Program-made: the position numbers and the translations under genes
Notes under the pieces: generated by a model
What the model saw: the letters and a program-made list of their open reading frames with translations, nothing else
Database searches by the model: none
Told to the model about the DNA's origin: nothing
NCBI GenBank assembly: GCA_001464545.1
Contig: LNFC01000020.1
Span: forward strand, 62,001 to 126,000
DNA from: Acidobacteria bacterium Ga0077551
GTDB lineage: Bacteria > Pseudomonadota > Alphaproteobacteria > Caulobacterales > Hyphomonadaceae
Direction of reading: 5' to 3'
DNA: 64,000 nt
Shown: piece by piece, positions 42,444 through 52,260 of the stretch
Numbering within the stretch: position 1 is the first letter of the stretch
Layout: every line of letters starts with the position of its first letter

Positions 42444-43850
42444 ATGGGGCGAATTAAAGCGAGAGGGAGCCTGCCTTTGACCCAAGCGCCGAAACAGCGC
42501 GCCGCTGTCATCCTCGCGGCCGGAAAGGGCACGCGGATGAAGTCCGCCCTGCCGAAAGTGATGCACGAAGTGGGCGGCCGGCCGATGATGGACTGGTCGC
42601 TGGCGCTGGCGCGAGAGGTCGGCTGCGCGCGGATCGTGGCGGTGGTGCACCCCTCGCAGGAGGGGCTGATTGCGCATCTGAAGGCGCATCATAAGGATGT
42701 GGAAATCGCGTTCCAGGACCCGCCGCAGGGCACCGGCCACGCCGTGCGCTGCGCGGAAGGCGCGCTGGCGGGATTCGAGGGCGAGCTGGCGGTGCTCTAT
42801 GGCGACAGCCCGTTGGTGCCCGCATCGGTGATCGGGGAGCTGTTCGGCAAGGTGGCCGGCGGGGCAAGTCTCGGCGTGCTGGGATTCGAGGCGGCCGACC
42901 CCGGCCTCTATGGCCGGCTGATCACCAACGCCGCGGGGGATCTGGAAGCTATTGTCGAGGCGCGTGAGGCGACGCCGGATCAGCTCAGGGTGCGAATCTG
43001 CAACTCAGGGGTGATGGCCGGGCGCGCCAAGGATATGTTCCGGCTTTTGCAAAAAATTACAAACGCCAATGCCAAGGGCGAATACTACCTCACCGACCTG
43101 GTGGGCCTCGCCCGGGCCGAAGGCGGCCGCTGCGCCCTGGTCACCGCCAGCGAGGACGATCTCATCGGCTGCGATTCCAAGTCTGACCTAGCCGAGGCAG
43201 AAGGCATTTTTCAGGCAAGGCGGCGCATAGCGCTGATGGAGGCGGGTGTCACCCTCGTTGCGCCCGAAACCGTTTTCTTCGCGCATGACACGGCCATCGC
43301 GGCCGATGTGGTCATCGAACCGCATGTGGTGTTCGCGCCGGGGGTGACCGTCGCAGCGGGGGCGCGCATCCGGGCGTTCAGCCATCTGGAGGGCGCGGTG
43401 GTCGGCGAAGGGTGCGAGATCGGCCCCTATGCGCGGTTGCGTCCGGGCACCGTGCTGGGGCGGGGTGTCAAGGTTGGCAATTTCGTCGAGACGAAGAACA
43501 CCGCGATGGGCGACGGCGCCAAGGCGAACCACCTTGCCTATCTGGGCGACGGATCGATCGGCGCCGGCGCCAACATCGGCGCGGGTACGATCTTCTGTAA
43601 CTATGACGGCTTCCTGAAACACCAGACGAACATCGGCGCGGGCGCCTTTGTCGGCTCGAACTCGGCGCTGGTGGCGCCGGTCAGCATTGGCGACGGGGCC
43701 TATGTCGGCTCGGGCAGCGTGATCACCAAGGATGTGCCGGGCGACGCGCTGGCGGTGGCGCGCGCGCCGCAGATGACGCGCGAAGGCTGGGCAAAGACAT
43801 TCCGTACAAAGAAGGCGGCCGAAAAGGCCGCCAAGGGCAAGAAGAGTTAA
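42444..43850 (+). CDS. glmU: Bifunctional N-acetylglucosamine-1-phosphate uridyltransferase/glucosamine-1-phosphate acetyltransferase
   Basis: About 457-468 residues. The N-terminal pyrophosphorylase has LAAGKGTRMKSALPKVMH, and the C-terminal left-handed helix acetyltransferase has hexapeptide repeats (AANIGAGTIFCNYDGFLKH region, GSNSALVAPVSIGDGAYVGS). It makes UDP-GlcNAc for peptidoglycan and lipid A. An alternative start, TTG at 42477, has a better GGAG site at seven bases; the ATG at 42444 has none. Followed at ten bases by rpiA. Confidence 0.96.
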   Translation: MGRIKARGSLPLTQAPKQRAAVILAAGKGTRMKSALPKVMHEVGGRPMMDWSLALAREVGCARIVAVVHPSQEGLIAHLKAHHKDVEIAFQDPPQGTGHAVRCAEGALAGFEGELAVLYGDSPLVPASVIGELFGKVAGGASLGVLGFEAADPGLYGRLITNAAGDLEAIVEAREATPDQLRVRICNSGVMAGRAKDMFRLLQKITNANAKGEYYLTDLVGLARAEGGRCALVTASEDDLIGCDSKSDLAEAEGIFQARRRIALMEAGVTLVAPETVFFAHDTAIAADVVIEPHVVFAPGVTVAAGARIRAFSHLEGAVVGEGCEIGPYARLRPGTVLGRGVKVGNFVETKNTAMGDGAKANHLAYLGDGSIGAGANIGAGTIFCNYDGFLKHQTNIGAGAFVGSNSALVAPVSIGDGAYVGSGSVITKDVPGDALAVARAPQMTREGWAKTFRTKKAAEKAAKGKKS

Positions 43851-43860
43851 GGGCAGGCAG

Positions 43861-44562
43861 ATGGCCTACGAAACCGAAAAGCAGAACGCGGCGGCCGCCG
43901 CGATGGAGTTTGTCGAGGACGGCATGACCATCGGCCTCGGCACCGGCTCGACCGCAAAGTATTTCGTGGAACTGCTGGCCGATGAGATTGCCGACGGGCT
44001 GATCGTGCGCTGCATAGAGACGAGCGTGCAGACACGCGACCTCGCGCGCAGCCTCGGCGTGCCGCTGATCCCGTTCGAGCAGGTGGACCGCATCCACCTG
44101 ACCGTGGACGGCGCCGACGAGGCGGGCCCGGGCGGCGTGCTGATCAAGGGCGGCGGCGCGGCGTTGCTGCGCGAGAAGATTATCGCCAACGCCTCTGATC
44201 ACATGGTCGTGATTGCCGACCCGACGAAGGATGTTCAGGCGATCGGCGCGTTTCCGCTCCCCGTCGAGGTAACCCCGTTCGGTTATACGATCACCGCGAA
44301 GAAGGTGCATGATGCGCTGGTCGCGGCAGGCGTCGAGCGCCCGCGCGTGGAGCTGCGCAAGGCGCCGCGCAGCGCGGAATTGCTGGTCACCGATGGCGGA
44401 AACTACATCCTCGATTGCCATTGCGGCCTGATCCCGGACCCGCCGAAAGCGGCGGCTTTCCTCTCCGATGTGCCGGGCGTGGTCGAGCATGGCCTGTTCA
44501 TTGGCATAGCCCGCACCGTGATTTTCGGAACCGAAACCGGCGCCCGCATCATTGAATACTAG
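43861..44562 (+). CDS. rpiA: Ribose-5-phosphate isomerase A
   Basis: 233 residues. It interconverts ribose-5-phosphate and ribulose-5-phosphate in the pentose phosphate pathway. Motifs GLGTGSTAKYF, DGADEAGPGG, IKGGGAALLREK and the C-terminal HCGLIPDPPK match RpiA. It lies 10 bases after glmU and 46 bases before gor, so the three are probably cotranscribed; the functional link (sugar supply, NADPH) is loose. Confidence 0.97.
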   Translation: MAYETEKQNAAAAAMEFVEDGMTIGLGTGSTAKYFVELLADEIADGLIVRCIETSVQTRDLARSLGVPLIPFEQVDRIHLTVDGADEAGPGGVLIKGGGAALLREKIIANASDHMVVIADPTKDVQAIGAFPLPVEVTPFGYTITAKKVHDALVAAGVERPRVELRKAPRSAELLVTDGGNYILDCHCGLIPDPPKAAAFLSDVPGVVEHGLFIGIARTVIFGTETGARIIEY

Positions 44563-44608
44563 GCCCGCGCGCCTCACATTCACGATCTGATTTTCAAGGA
44601 CATTTCCC

Positions 44609-45994
44609 ATGACCGAGGCCGCTTACGATTTTGACCTGTTCGTGATTGGTGGCGGATCGGGCGGGGTGCGCGCCGGGCGGATTGCGGCGCAGGCCGGCGC
44701 GAAGGTGGGCGTGGCGGAAGAATACCGGATGGGCGGCACCTGCGTCATCCGCGGCTGCGTGCCGAAGAAGTTCATGGTCTATGCCAGCCAGTACGGCAAG
44801 AGCATCGCCAAATCCGCCGGGTACGGATGGTCGGTGAGCGAGGTCTCCTACGATCATTCTAAATTCGTCACAGGCATGCATGCCGAAGTCGACCGCCTCT
44901 CGGCCATCTATGACCGCAACCTCAAATCCGCCGGCGCCGAGATTTTCAACGACCGCGCCGAATTCGTGGACGCGCATACGCTGCGCCTGAAGACGAGCGG
45001 CAAGACCGTCACCGCGAAGAAGATCCTGATCGCCACTGGCGGGCGGCCCTGGCGGCCGTCGCCGGAGGAGCTGCCGGGCGTGGAGCATACAATCAGCTCG
45101 AATGACGTGTTCGAGATGGAGGCGCTGCCGAAGCGGATGCTGATCGCGGGCGGCGGCTATATCGCGGTCGAGTTCGCGCATGTGTTTGCCGGGCTCGGCG
45201 TCGAAGTCTGCCTCGTTTACCGGGGCGAGACTGTGCTGCGCGGCTTCGATGAGGATGTGCGCCTGGCCGTGCATGAGGGCCTGAAAGAAGCGGGCGTGCG
45301 TGTCATCACGAAAACCGTCTTCAAACGGATCGACAAGACGGACGATGGTCTTTGCGTGAAGTTGGAGAATGGCCATGAGGTGAAGACCGATCTGGTGCTG
45401 ATGGCGGTTGGCCGGCAGGCGAATACCGACGGGCTCGGCTGCGAAGCTGCGGGCGTGAAACTGGGCGAGAACGGTAAGGTGATCGTGGACGAGTGGTCGC
45501 GCACCAGCGCGCCGAACATCTGGGCGGTGGGCGATGTGACCGACCGGGTGAACCTGACGCCGGTGGCCATCCGCGAAGGCCATGCCTTTGCCGACACCGA
45601 GTTTGGCGGCAAGCCCTGGCATTTCGACCATGCGGATATCGCGACGGCGGTGTTCTCGCAGCCGGAAGTCGGCACGGTGGGCATCAGCGAAAGCGAGGCG
45701 CGTAAGCTTCACGGCGAGATCGACATCTACAAGACGCGGTTTCGCCCGATGAAGAACATGCTGAACGGTGACCAGACGCGTACCTTCATGAAGCTCGTCG
45801 TGCGCGCCTCCGACCAGCGCGTGCTCGGCGTGCACATCGTCGGCGAGGACGCCGCCGAGATGATCCAGATGGCGGGCATCGCGGTGAAGATGGGCGCGAC
45901 GAAAGACGATTTCGACCGCACCTGCGCCGTGCATCCCTCGGCTGCGGAGGAAATGGTCACGATGCGGACGAAATGGGTGCCGGAGGTGGTGTGA
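44609..45994 (+). CDS. gor: Glutathione-disulfide reductase
   Basis: 461 residues. FAD-binding GGGSGGVRAGRIAAQ, redox pair in GGTCVIRGCVPKK, NADPH domain AGGGYIAVEFAHVFAGLG and the C-terminal HPSAAEE carrying the catalytic His. It reduces oxidised glutathione with NADPH. The rpiA-gor order recurs in alphaproteobacteria. Divergence from dihydrolipoyl and mercuric reductases is clear from the CVIRGC motif and length. Ends before an 8-bp inverted repeat shared with the convergent TIR-ParA gene. Confidence 0.95.
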   Translation: MTEAAYDFDLFVIGGGSGGVRAGRIAAQAGAKVGVAEEYRMGGTCVIRGCVPKKFMVYASQYGKSIAKSAGYGWSVSEVSYDHSKFVTGMHAEVDRLSAIYDRNLKSAGAEIFNDRAEFVDAHTLRLKTSGKTVTAKKILIATGGRPWRPSPEELPGVEHTISSNDVFEMEALPKRMLIAGGGYIAVEFAHVFAGLGVEVCLVYRGETVLRGFDEDVRLAVHEGLKEAGVRVITKTVFKRIDKTDDGLCVKLENGHEVKTDLVLMAVGRQANTDGLGCEAAGVKLGENGKVIVDEWSRTSAPNIWAVGDVTDRVNLTPVAIREGHAFADTEFGGKPWHFDHADIATAVFSQPEVGTVGISESEARKLHGEIDIYKTRFRPMKNMLNGDQTRTFMKLVVRASDQRVLGVHIVGEDAAEMIQMAGIAVKMGATKDDFDRTCAVHPSAAEEMVTMRTKWVPEVV

Positions 45995-46025
45995 GCCTTC
46001 AAGCCACTCTTTAAGAAGAGAAGGC

Positions 46026-47336
46026 TCAGTGCCCGGAGCTTCCGCCCTCACTCAATGCCTTCAACTCCAGCGCCACCTGTTTCAGGCTGTCGCGGATGGC
46101 TTTCAGGCCGCCGCCGCGGCCGGCATGGGCGAGGAGCTGGCGCCAGGCGGGCTGGCCGTCTTGAGGCGCCTTGACCGCGAAGTGGGCAGAGCGGGGCAGG
46201 GCGGCGGTCATCAGGGATTTTGACAGCGCGAAGCCGGCGATTCCGTCATAGACGCCGTTGCGCGCGTCGCCTTCGAAGGTCGACTGCTCGTTGCGGTTCA
46301 CGGCGTTGAAGAGGACAGAGAGGGCCGGGCGCTTTTCTTCCTCGATCTGGTCGCGGATCACGAGGTTCAAGAGGCGCACGCCGCGCAGCGAGTAGATGTC
46401 CGCATGCATCGGCGCAATGACGCGGTCGGCGGCTTCCAGCGCGCAGCGGGTCAGGAAGGTCGCGTTGGGGTTTGTGTCGAAGACGATGAGATCGTATTCG
46501 CTCCGGTAGTGATCGATCGAGCGCAGGAAGTGCTGCTTGATGGCGGCGAGGGCGTCGCGGTCGTTGGCGAAGGCGTACTTCGAAATCTCGAACTGGCCCG
46601 AGATCAGGTCGAGGCGTCCGGGCGGACCGTCCGTACCCAGAATGGCGTGCACGTAGCTGTCGCGCGCGGCGGGCGTGAAGGGCGCGATGGTGAGGCTGAG
46701 CCAGTTCTCGGCCGGCGACGGCGCGTCCTTCGCATGCAGGCGCGAGCGCTCGAACAGCGAGATGACGGAGCGGTCGACGCCGGAGGAGGCATCCGCCTCG
46801 TCCATGCCGAAGAACGTCTGGGTGAGGTTGTATTGCGGGTCGAGGTCGATCAGCAGCACGCGGCCGCCGAACGCCTCCTGCCAGGCGCCGGAGAGCTGCG
46901 CCGTGACGGTGGTCTTTCCGACACCGCCCTTCAGGTTCATCACCGCGACGACCGGGCATTTCTTGCGGTAGGCCGCCTGCACTTCGGTGACCAGCTGGCC
47001 CATCCCGTCCGGCATCGCGGAGGAGAGGCGCAGGTGCGGCTGGACTTCCTGCTTGAAGAAGCCATTCAGGCGGGCCTTGTCGATCTGGTAGGGGATGATC
47101 GGGATGCCGACGGCCTTGGCCGTTTCGACATCCTGGCGCACGGTGCGCGAGCGCACGGACGCGGCGGAAACCAGCACGATGAGGGCGAGGGCCGAGTTGA
47201 TCTCAGCGTCGGCGGCGGCCCGGTCCGGCTCGCCCACGCCATAGCGATCAGCGATCGCGGCGACGCGCAGCGCTTCGTGCAACTGCAGCAGCGCATCGGG
47301 GTCGGCCCCGGAATGGCTGATATAGACATGCGGCAT
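46026..47336 (-). CDS. TIR-domain/ParA ATPase fusion protein
   Basis: 436 residues. Residues 1 to ~100 form a TIR-like domain (MPHVYISHSGADPDALLQLH, ALIVLVSAASVRSRTVRQDV, GIPIIPYQID). The ParA domain runs from ~127: VMNLKGGVGKTTVTAQL (deviant Walker A), LIDLDPQYNLTQTFFG, and IVFDTNPNATF. At the usual TIR catalytic Glu site there is Asp69, with Glu71 two residues later. ParA ATPases position DNA or proteins. TIR domains can cleave NAD or act as scaffolds. No partner gene is adjacent, and no ParB-like gene is present. The start at 47336 puts TIR at the N-terminus; 47399 has a TAAGG site. Confidence 0.85.
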   Translation of the reverse strand: MPHVYISHSGADPDALLQLHEALRVAAIADRYGVGEPDRAAADAEINSALALIVLVSAASVRSRTVRQDVETAKAVGIPIIPYQIDKARLNGFFKQEVQPHLRLSSAMPDGMGQLVTEVQAAYRKKCPVVAVMNLKGGVGKTTVTAQLSGAWQEAFGGRVLLIDLDPQYNLTQTFFGMDEADASSGVDRSVISLFERSRLHAKDAPSPAENWLSLTIAPFTPAARDSYVHAILGTDGPPGRLDLISGQFEISKYAFANDRDALAAIKQHFLRSIDHYRSEYDLIVFDTNPNATFLTRCALEAADRVIAPMHADIYSLRGVRLLNLVIRDQIEEEKRPALSVLFNAVNRNEQSTFEGDARNGVYDGIAGFALSKSLMTAALPRSAHFAVKAPQDGQPAWRQLLAHAGRGGGLKAIRDSLKQVALELKALSEGGSSGH

Positions 47337-47490
47337 GCGCAGCGGACCCCCGTCTTGAACCCTTGATTCCCCAAGGCCTTTTAACCTCAGGCAGCCCATA
47401 TCGGCCACCTTACTGCTGTGAAATTATGGTGAAACTTGAGCATCCTGCCGCCATGTGATTTATGCCCCGCAGAACTGGAGCACCCCTGCA

Positions 47491-48867
47491 ATGACCTGGC
47501 ACCCCTCTGACTGGCGCAAACTGCCCGCGCTGCACATCCCGCAGGACTATCCTGACGCGGGCGCGCTGGCGGCTGTCGAAAACCGCCTGAGGAGCTATCC
47601 GCCGCTGGTTTTTGCAGGCGAAGCGCGGCGTTTGAAGCAGCGCCTGGCCGAGGTTGCGGCCGGCAATGCCTTCCTGCTGCAGGGTGGGGACTGCGCCGAA
47701 AGCTTCAAGGAATTCCACCCCGACAATATCCGCGACACGTTCCGCGTGATCCTGCAGATGGCCGTCGTGCTCACTTTTGCGGCAGCCAAGCCTGTTGTGA
47801 AAGTCGGCCGCATCGCCGGCCAGTTCGGCAAGCCGCGCTCGGAAGAGACCGAAACGCAGAACGGCGTGACGCTGTCCTCCTACAAGGGCGACAATATCAA
47901 CGGCATGGAATTCACGCCGGAAAGCCGCACGCCGGATCCGGAGCGCCTGGTGCAGGCCTACTCGCAATCGGCGGCCACGCTGAACCTGCTGCGCGCCTTC
48001 AGCCAGGGCGGCTATGCCAGCCTTGCCAACGTGCAGCGCTGGATGCTCGGCTTCGTCGACCGCAGCCCGCAAGGCGAGCGCTACCAGAAACTGGCCGACC
48101 AGATTTCGGCCTCGCTGCGCTTCATGCAGGCGGTCGGCCTCAACGCCGAAACCGTGCCGCAGATGTCGCAGGTGGAGTTCTACACGAGCCACGAAGCGCT
48201 GCTGCTCGGCTATGAGGAAGCGATGACGCGCATCGATTCCACCAGCGGCGACTGGTATGACACCTCGGCCCACATGCTGTGGATCGGCCACCGCACGCGC
48301 CAGATCGACCATGCGCACGTCAACTTCTGCAAGGGCATCAAGAATCCTATCGGCATCAAGTGCGGCCCTGGTATGGGTACGGACGAACTGATCCGCCTGA
48401 TCGAGACGCTGAACCCGGCGGACGAGCCCGGCCGCATCACGCTGATCTCGCGCTTCGGCTCCGACGGCGTCGCCAAAGGACTGCCGCCATTGGCGCGCGC
48501 GGTGAAGAAATCCGGCCGCACAGTCGTCTGGTCATGCGATCCGATGCACGGCAACACGCTGAAAACCGGCACCGGCTTCAAGACGCGTCCAGTGGACCGC
48601 GTGCTCTCCGAGGTGCGCCAGTTCATCGACATCCTGCCGGCGGAAGGCTGCTATCCGGGCGGCGTCCACTTCGAGATGACCGGCCAGAACGTCACCGAAT
48701 GCATCGGCGGCGCGCAGGCGATCTCGGAAGAAGACCTCTCAAGCCGCTACCACACCCACTGCGACCCGCGCCTCAACGGCGAACAGGCATTGGAACTCGC
48801 CTTCCTCGTTGCCGAGAAGCTGCAGGCGGTGGAAGCCGGCGGCACGGACGCCCGCAAGGCGGGGTAG
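47491..48867 (+). CDS. 3-deoxy-7-phosphoheptulonate synthase, class II (DAHP synthase)
   Basis: 458 residues. First enzyme of the shikimate pathway, condensing PEP and erythrose-4-phosphate. Landmarks of the class II (plant/actinobacterial) type: [56 protein letters not shown] and [14 protein letters not shown] precedes the ATG at 47491; the first 12 codons of the longer frame are unlikely. Divergent from the TIR-ParA gene. It works with aroC (28149) on aromatic amino acids, including tryptophan, whose breakdown gene is also here. Confidence 0.96.
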   Translation: MTWHPSDWRKLPALHIPQDYPDAGALAAVENRLRSYPPLVFAGEARRLKQRLAEVAAGNAFLLQGGDCAESFKEFHPDNIRDTFRVILQMAVVLTFAAAKPVVKVGRIAGQFGKPRSEETETQNGVTLSSYKGDNINGMEFTPESRTPDPERLVQAYSQSAATLNLLRAFSQGGYASLANVQRWMLGFVDRSPQGERYQKLADQISASLRFMQAVGLNAETVPQMSQVEFYTSHEALLLGYEEAMTRIDSTSGDWYDTSAHMLWIGHRTRQIDHAHVNFCKGIKNPIGIKCGPGMGTDELIRLIETLNPADEPGRITLISRFGSDGVAKGLPPLARAVKKSGRTVVWSCDPMHGNTLKTGTGFKTRPVDRVLSEVRQFIDILPAEGCYPGGVHFEMTGQNVTECIGGAQAISEEDLSSRYHTHCDPRLNGEQALELAFLVAEKLQAVEAGGTDARKAG

Positions 48868-48891
48868 GGACGGAACGCAGCCGCGTTCAGC

Positions 48892-49275
48892 TTAGCCGCC
48901 TTTGATGAGCGAGGACGGCCATCCGATCCGGACCAGGAGGTTGTCCGGCCCGGCAATGCCGACCTCGTACATGCCCCATTCGCGATGGCGCAGCACGCCC
49001 CCCGGCCGGATCACGAGGTCACCGACACGGGCCGCGATCGCTTCGACCTGCGGGGTGCGAATGAAAACGCCGAACGGATTGTTCTCCGCCGGAACGCGCC
49101 AGGCGCCGCCGCCCGCCTGCGTCAGGTGAACTTCGCAGCCCCAGCCTTCCATGATGACGTATTGGTCTTCGCCGCCCGTGCGCGAGAATCCCAGCCGTTC
49201 CCAAAATGGAATGGCAGAAGCGAGATCGTTGCTGGGCACGATCGCGAAGGCCCCAATCGTTTCAGTATCCGGCAT
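48892..49275 (-). CDS. VOC family protein (bleomycin-resistance/glyoxalase-like)
   Basis: 127 residues. The betaalphabetabetabeta fold of the VOC family is suggested by FAIVPSNDLASAIPFWERLGFS, DQYVIMEGWGCEVHL, GVFIRTPQVEAIAARV and YEVGIAGPDNLLVRIGWP. Members act as bleomycin-binding proteins, dioxygenases or glyoxalases. Metal ligands are not evident here, so substrate binding rather than catalysis may apply. GGGAGG lies 8 bases before the ATG at 49275. Confidence 0.88.
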   Translation of the reverse strand: MPDTETIGAFAIVPSNDLASAIPFWERLGFSRTGGEDQYVIMEGWGCEVHLTQAGGGAWRVPAENNPFGVFIRTPQVEAIAARVGDLVIRPGGVLRHREWGMYEVGIAGPDNLLVRIGWPSSLIKGG

Positions 49276-49518
49276 CAAAGCCTCCCGCTGAGCTGCCTTG
49301 GAATACCTTGGGTGTCGCTCGCTGAACAGGGGCAGCAATTGCCCTCCCGCCCGACCAAACGTCGACCAATTTCGCCCGCGTGAAAGCACTGACTGTTTGA
49401 GCTGGGATGCGGCCGCCCCCGCGTCCAGACTTGCCCGAAACGGCGCGTTGAGGCATTAGGCCCGGCTGCTCGGAAGCTGGCCGATGAAGACGCCGGATAA
49501 TCAAAAGGGAGGGCAGGC

Positions 49519-50955
49519 ATGACGACGTCGCGGTTGCCCGTCTGGGCCCGGCCTTCGGATGTTGCTGATCTGATGCGCCTTTCGGTGCCGATCGCCATCA
49601 GCCGGATGGCAGTGATGCTGATGGGCGTGACGGACGCCATCGTGCTCGGCCAGTTTGCGCCGGCTGAACTCGCCTATGTGCTGAACGCCTGGCTGCCGAT
49701 GGGCATTTCGCTGGGGCTCGGCCTTGGCATCCTGCTCGGCGTGCAGGTGCTGACCTCGGAACTGCTCGGCACCGGCCGCGAGGCGGACTCGGGCCGCATC
49801 TTCCGGCGCGGCTTGCTCTGGGGCGCGCTGCTCGGCGGCGCGCTGACCTTGCTGCTCGTCCCAACCGCGTCTTCCTTCTTCCACTGGGTGTTCGTGACCA
49901 TTGCGCCGCCCAGCGAGGCCGCCGGGATCGATGCGCCGCCGGAAGTCGTCGCGGCGGAGACCGCCTCGGTCACGCGCATCCTCGCCTTCGGCCTGATGGG
50001 CCACATGCTCAGCCAGGCCTGCAGCTATTACCTTGAGGCGCTGCGCCGGCCGCTGCTCGTCACCATCGTCATGTATGGCGGGGTTGTCCTGAACCTGTTC
50101 CTCAACCTCGCCTTTGTCGGCGGCTGGTGGGGCATGCCGCAGATGGGCGCCGAAGGCGTCGCCTGGGCCACGTCGATCACGCGCTGGCTGATTGTCATCG
50201 TGATGCTGATCCTCGTCGCGCGCCTCACGCCCGGCTTCCGGCGCTCGCCGGCCGCGCCTGCGGGCGAAGCGCGCCGCCAGCTGGAAGTCGGCACCGGCAC
50301 GGCGATCAGCAATGTCGCCGAATGGGGCGGTTTCAACATCACCTATGTGATCGCGACCTGGATCTCGATCGCGGCGAATTCGGTCTACGGCTACACCGTG
50401 CAGGTGATGGGCCTCTGCTTTATGTTCTATCTCGGCATTGCCTCCGCCACGTCGGTGCGCGTGGCCGAAGCCATCGGACGTGGCGAGGCGCAGGAAGTCA
50501 GGAATGCCGGGCGCCTCGGCGTGGTCGCCACGATTGCCATGGGCCTCATACTGGCCATCATCCTCACACTGTTTGCCGGGCCAATCTCGACGCTGCTGGT
50601 GCGTGAGGGCGCCGTCATTGGCGGCGTGGCGCTGGCGCCGGCGATTGCGGCGCTGCTCTGGCTCGCGGCGCTGGCGACCATCTTTGACGGGCTGCAGGCC
50701 ACGGCCTCCTTCGCCTTGCGGGCGCAAGGCATGGTCTGGCTGCCGACCGCCATCCATATCGGCTCGTTCTTCGTGGTGATGATCCCGGTTTGCTACTGGC
50801 TGGGCATTACGCAGGGCGGCGGCGCATTGGGCGTGCTGCAAGGCGCGATGGTGGGCGTGTTCGTGGCCGGCGCGCTGCAGGTGACCCTGCTGGAATGGAA
50901 AGCGGCGCGCCCCATCAAGGAACGCGCCGCCGGATCCGTCTTCATACCCCACTGA
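49519..50955 (+). CDS. MATE family efflux transporter
   Basis: 478 residues with about twelve hydrophobic segments in two similar halves. N-terminal features LMRLSVPIAISRMAVMLMGVTDAIVLG and the second-half AATASAVRV-like SATSVRVAEAIGRG match the DinF/NorM MATE family, which exports cationic drugs or toxic compounds by Na+ or H+ antiport. No adjacent regulator. It converges on the HU gene with a 13-base gap. Confidence 0.94.
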   Translation: MTTSRLPVWARPSDVADLMRLSVPIAISRMAVMLMGVTDAIVLGQFAPAELAYVLNAWLPMGISLGLGLGILLGVQVLTSELLGTGREADSGRIFRRGLLWGALLGGALTLLLVPTASSFFHWVFVTIAPPSEAAGIDAPPEVVAAETASVTRILAFGLMGHMLSQACSYYLEALRRPLLVTIVMYGGVVLNLFLNLAFVGGWWGMPQMGAEGVAWATSITRWLIVIVMLILVARLTPGFRRSPAAPAGEARRQLEVGTGTAISNVAEWGGFNITYVIATWISIAANSVYGYTVQVMGLCFMFYLGIASATSVRVAEAIGRGEAQEVRNAGRLGVVATIAMGLILAIILTLFAGPISTLLVREGAVIGGVALAPAIAALLWLAALATIFDGLQATASFALRAQGMVWLPTAIHIGSFFVVMIPVCYWLGITQGGGALGVLQGAMVGVFVAGALQVTLLEWKAARPIKERAAGSVFIPH

Positions 50956-50968
50956 AGGGGCAGGACGT

Positions 50969-51235
50969 CTAGATGTCTTTGAGAACCGAGGCAGGCTTGA
51001 ACGCCACCGAGGTTTTCTCCGGAATCTTGATCACTTCCTTGGTTGCCGGGTTACGGCCTTCACGGGCGTTACGCGTCTTGGCGACGAACGTGCCGAAACC
51101 AGCGATTGCAACCTGTTCGCGACCTTTGACCGAGCCTGCGATGGTGTCGAAAACAGCGTCAACGGCCTTGCCGGCGTCGCTCTGCGACATGCCGCAAGCG
51201 GTGGCCACTGCTTTGGTCAGTTCACCCTTGTTCAT
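50969..51235 (-). CDS. hup: HU family DNA-binding protein
   Basis: 88 residues, the normal HU length. MNKGELTKAVATACGMSQ, the conserved GFGTFVAKTRNAREGRNPAT arm region, and IPEKTSVAFKPA are typical. It bends DNA and compacts the nucleoid as a dimer. Single gene with its own 5' region (51236-51335). Confidence 0.97.
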   Translation of the reverse strand: MNKGELTKAVATACGMSQSDAGKAVDAVFDTIAGSVKGREQVAIAGFGTFVAKTRNAREGRNPATKEVIKIPEKTSVAFKPASVLKDI

Positions 51236-51335
51236 AGGGGTTCTCCTCTAGATTAAAATGACGAGTAATCGCCATTGGGGCGACTTACCCACGATTCGAA
51301 ACCGATGGATACGCCGGAAGCCTAGTAGACACGGG

Positions 51336-52256
51336 CTAAACGCCCAGAATCCAGCCCTCTTCGCCGGTAATCAGGGCGATCTGTTCCCCAGAAAGCGATT
51401 TGCCTGTGGAAAAAGTCGCTCCCAGGGCGTTTTTCTCGTCCAGATCCGCGTAGTGGCGGGCAATCTGGCGCACTTGCGCCTCGTCGGCGACCTCGCCCTT
51501 CTCCGGCTTCGGCTTGACGAGGGACGGGTAGATCTCGGCGATCACGACCTCGATTCCGTCCAGCATTTCCTCGGTAACCGGGCCGCATTCGCCCAGTTCG
51601 AACGGCCATACGCGGGCATTCGGCCAGGCCTGCCGGAGGGCATGCACATGCGGGATGCCGGTCAGGCTCTGGCTGCCGACCGATCCTGCGCCGTAAAGTT
51701 GCCAGGACGACTTTGGCGACGCGCCCGGAACCGACCGCAGATGCTGCTCGGCGAGACGATATTCGGCGAGCGGCTTGTCAGGTGTGAACTCGGGTCTTGT
51801 TGTCGACAGGGTCGTCGCCTTGTCGGCCGGCGGCGCCCCCCAGAACGGGTACGGACCTTTCGAGATCGTGTAGTTGAGACCCGCCGCAATCGCGAAGCGC
51901 GGCCGGGAATTGTTGTCCGGCTTGTCCTTGTATCGGGTCGCAAGGTGCGCGTGCATCGCGGCCCAGGGGGCCTGCTTCGCGGTGTCGAGGCCGAGCGCCT
52001 TCGCGGTGCCCGCCGGATAGCCCAGCGAGAAGTCGAACCCCAGCAGCACCTTGTCGCCGCGCTTGGTGAGCTTCGCCACCATGTCCTCGATGAACGCGCG
52101 CGCCTTCAGGCGCGTGTCGATGTTCACCGCCTTGAACTGCAGCTTCAGCCGGGCGTCCTTCATCAGGACCCCGATCCAGATGGAATTGGGGCCGAGCGCG
52201 GGCTTCGCGGCCGCGCTCCAGTCCACCATGATGTAGGCGTCGAACAGGGCAGCCAT
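51336..52256 (-). CDS. Conserved hypothetical protein, DUF429-like RNase H fold
   Basis: 306 residues, cytoplasmic. Acidic residues arranged as in RNase H-like DUF429 proteins: YIMVDWSAAA at the N-terminus, GFDFSLGYPAG, and IAEIYPSLV late. Relatives are sometimes annotated from context as molybdopterin-guanine dinucleotide or cobalamin biosynthesis proteins; that annotation is not supported by any motif here. Four bases separate its ATG from the next gene's stop, so it is probably cotranscribed with the oxidoreductase. Confidence 0.7.
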   Translation of the reverse strand: MAALFDAYIMVDWSAAAKPALGPNSIWIGVLMKDARLKLQFKAVNIDTRLKARAFIEDMVAKLTKRGDKVLLGFDFSLGYPAGTAKALGLDTAKQAPWAAMHAHLATRYKDKPDNNSRPRFAIAAGLNYTISKGPYPFWGAPPADKATTLSTTRPEFTPDKPLAEYRLAEQHLRSVPGASPKSSWQLYGAGSVGSQSLTGIPHVHALRQAWPNARVWPFELGECGPVTEEMLDGIEVVIAEIYPSLVKPKPEKGEVADEAQVRQIARHYADLDEKNALGATFSTGKSLSGEQIALITGEEGWILGV

Positions 52257-52260
52257 GGCG

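Noticed and set aside
45993-46027. GAGCCTTC/GAAGGCTC inverted repeat between gor and the TIR-ParA gene
   Set aside because: Large 19-base loop and no T-run; a weak terminator at best, so not listed as a feature.
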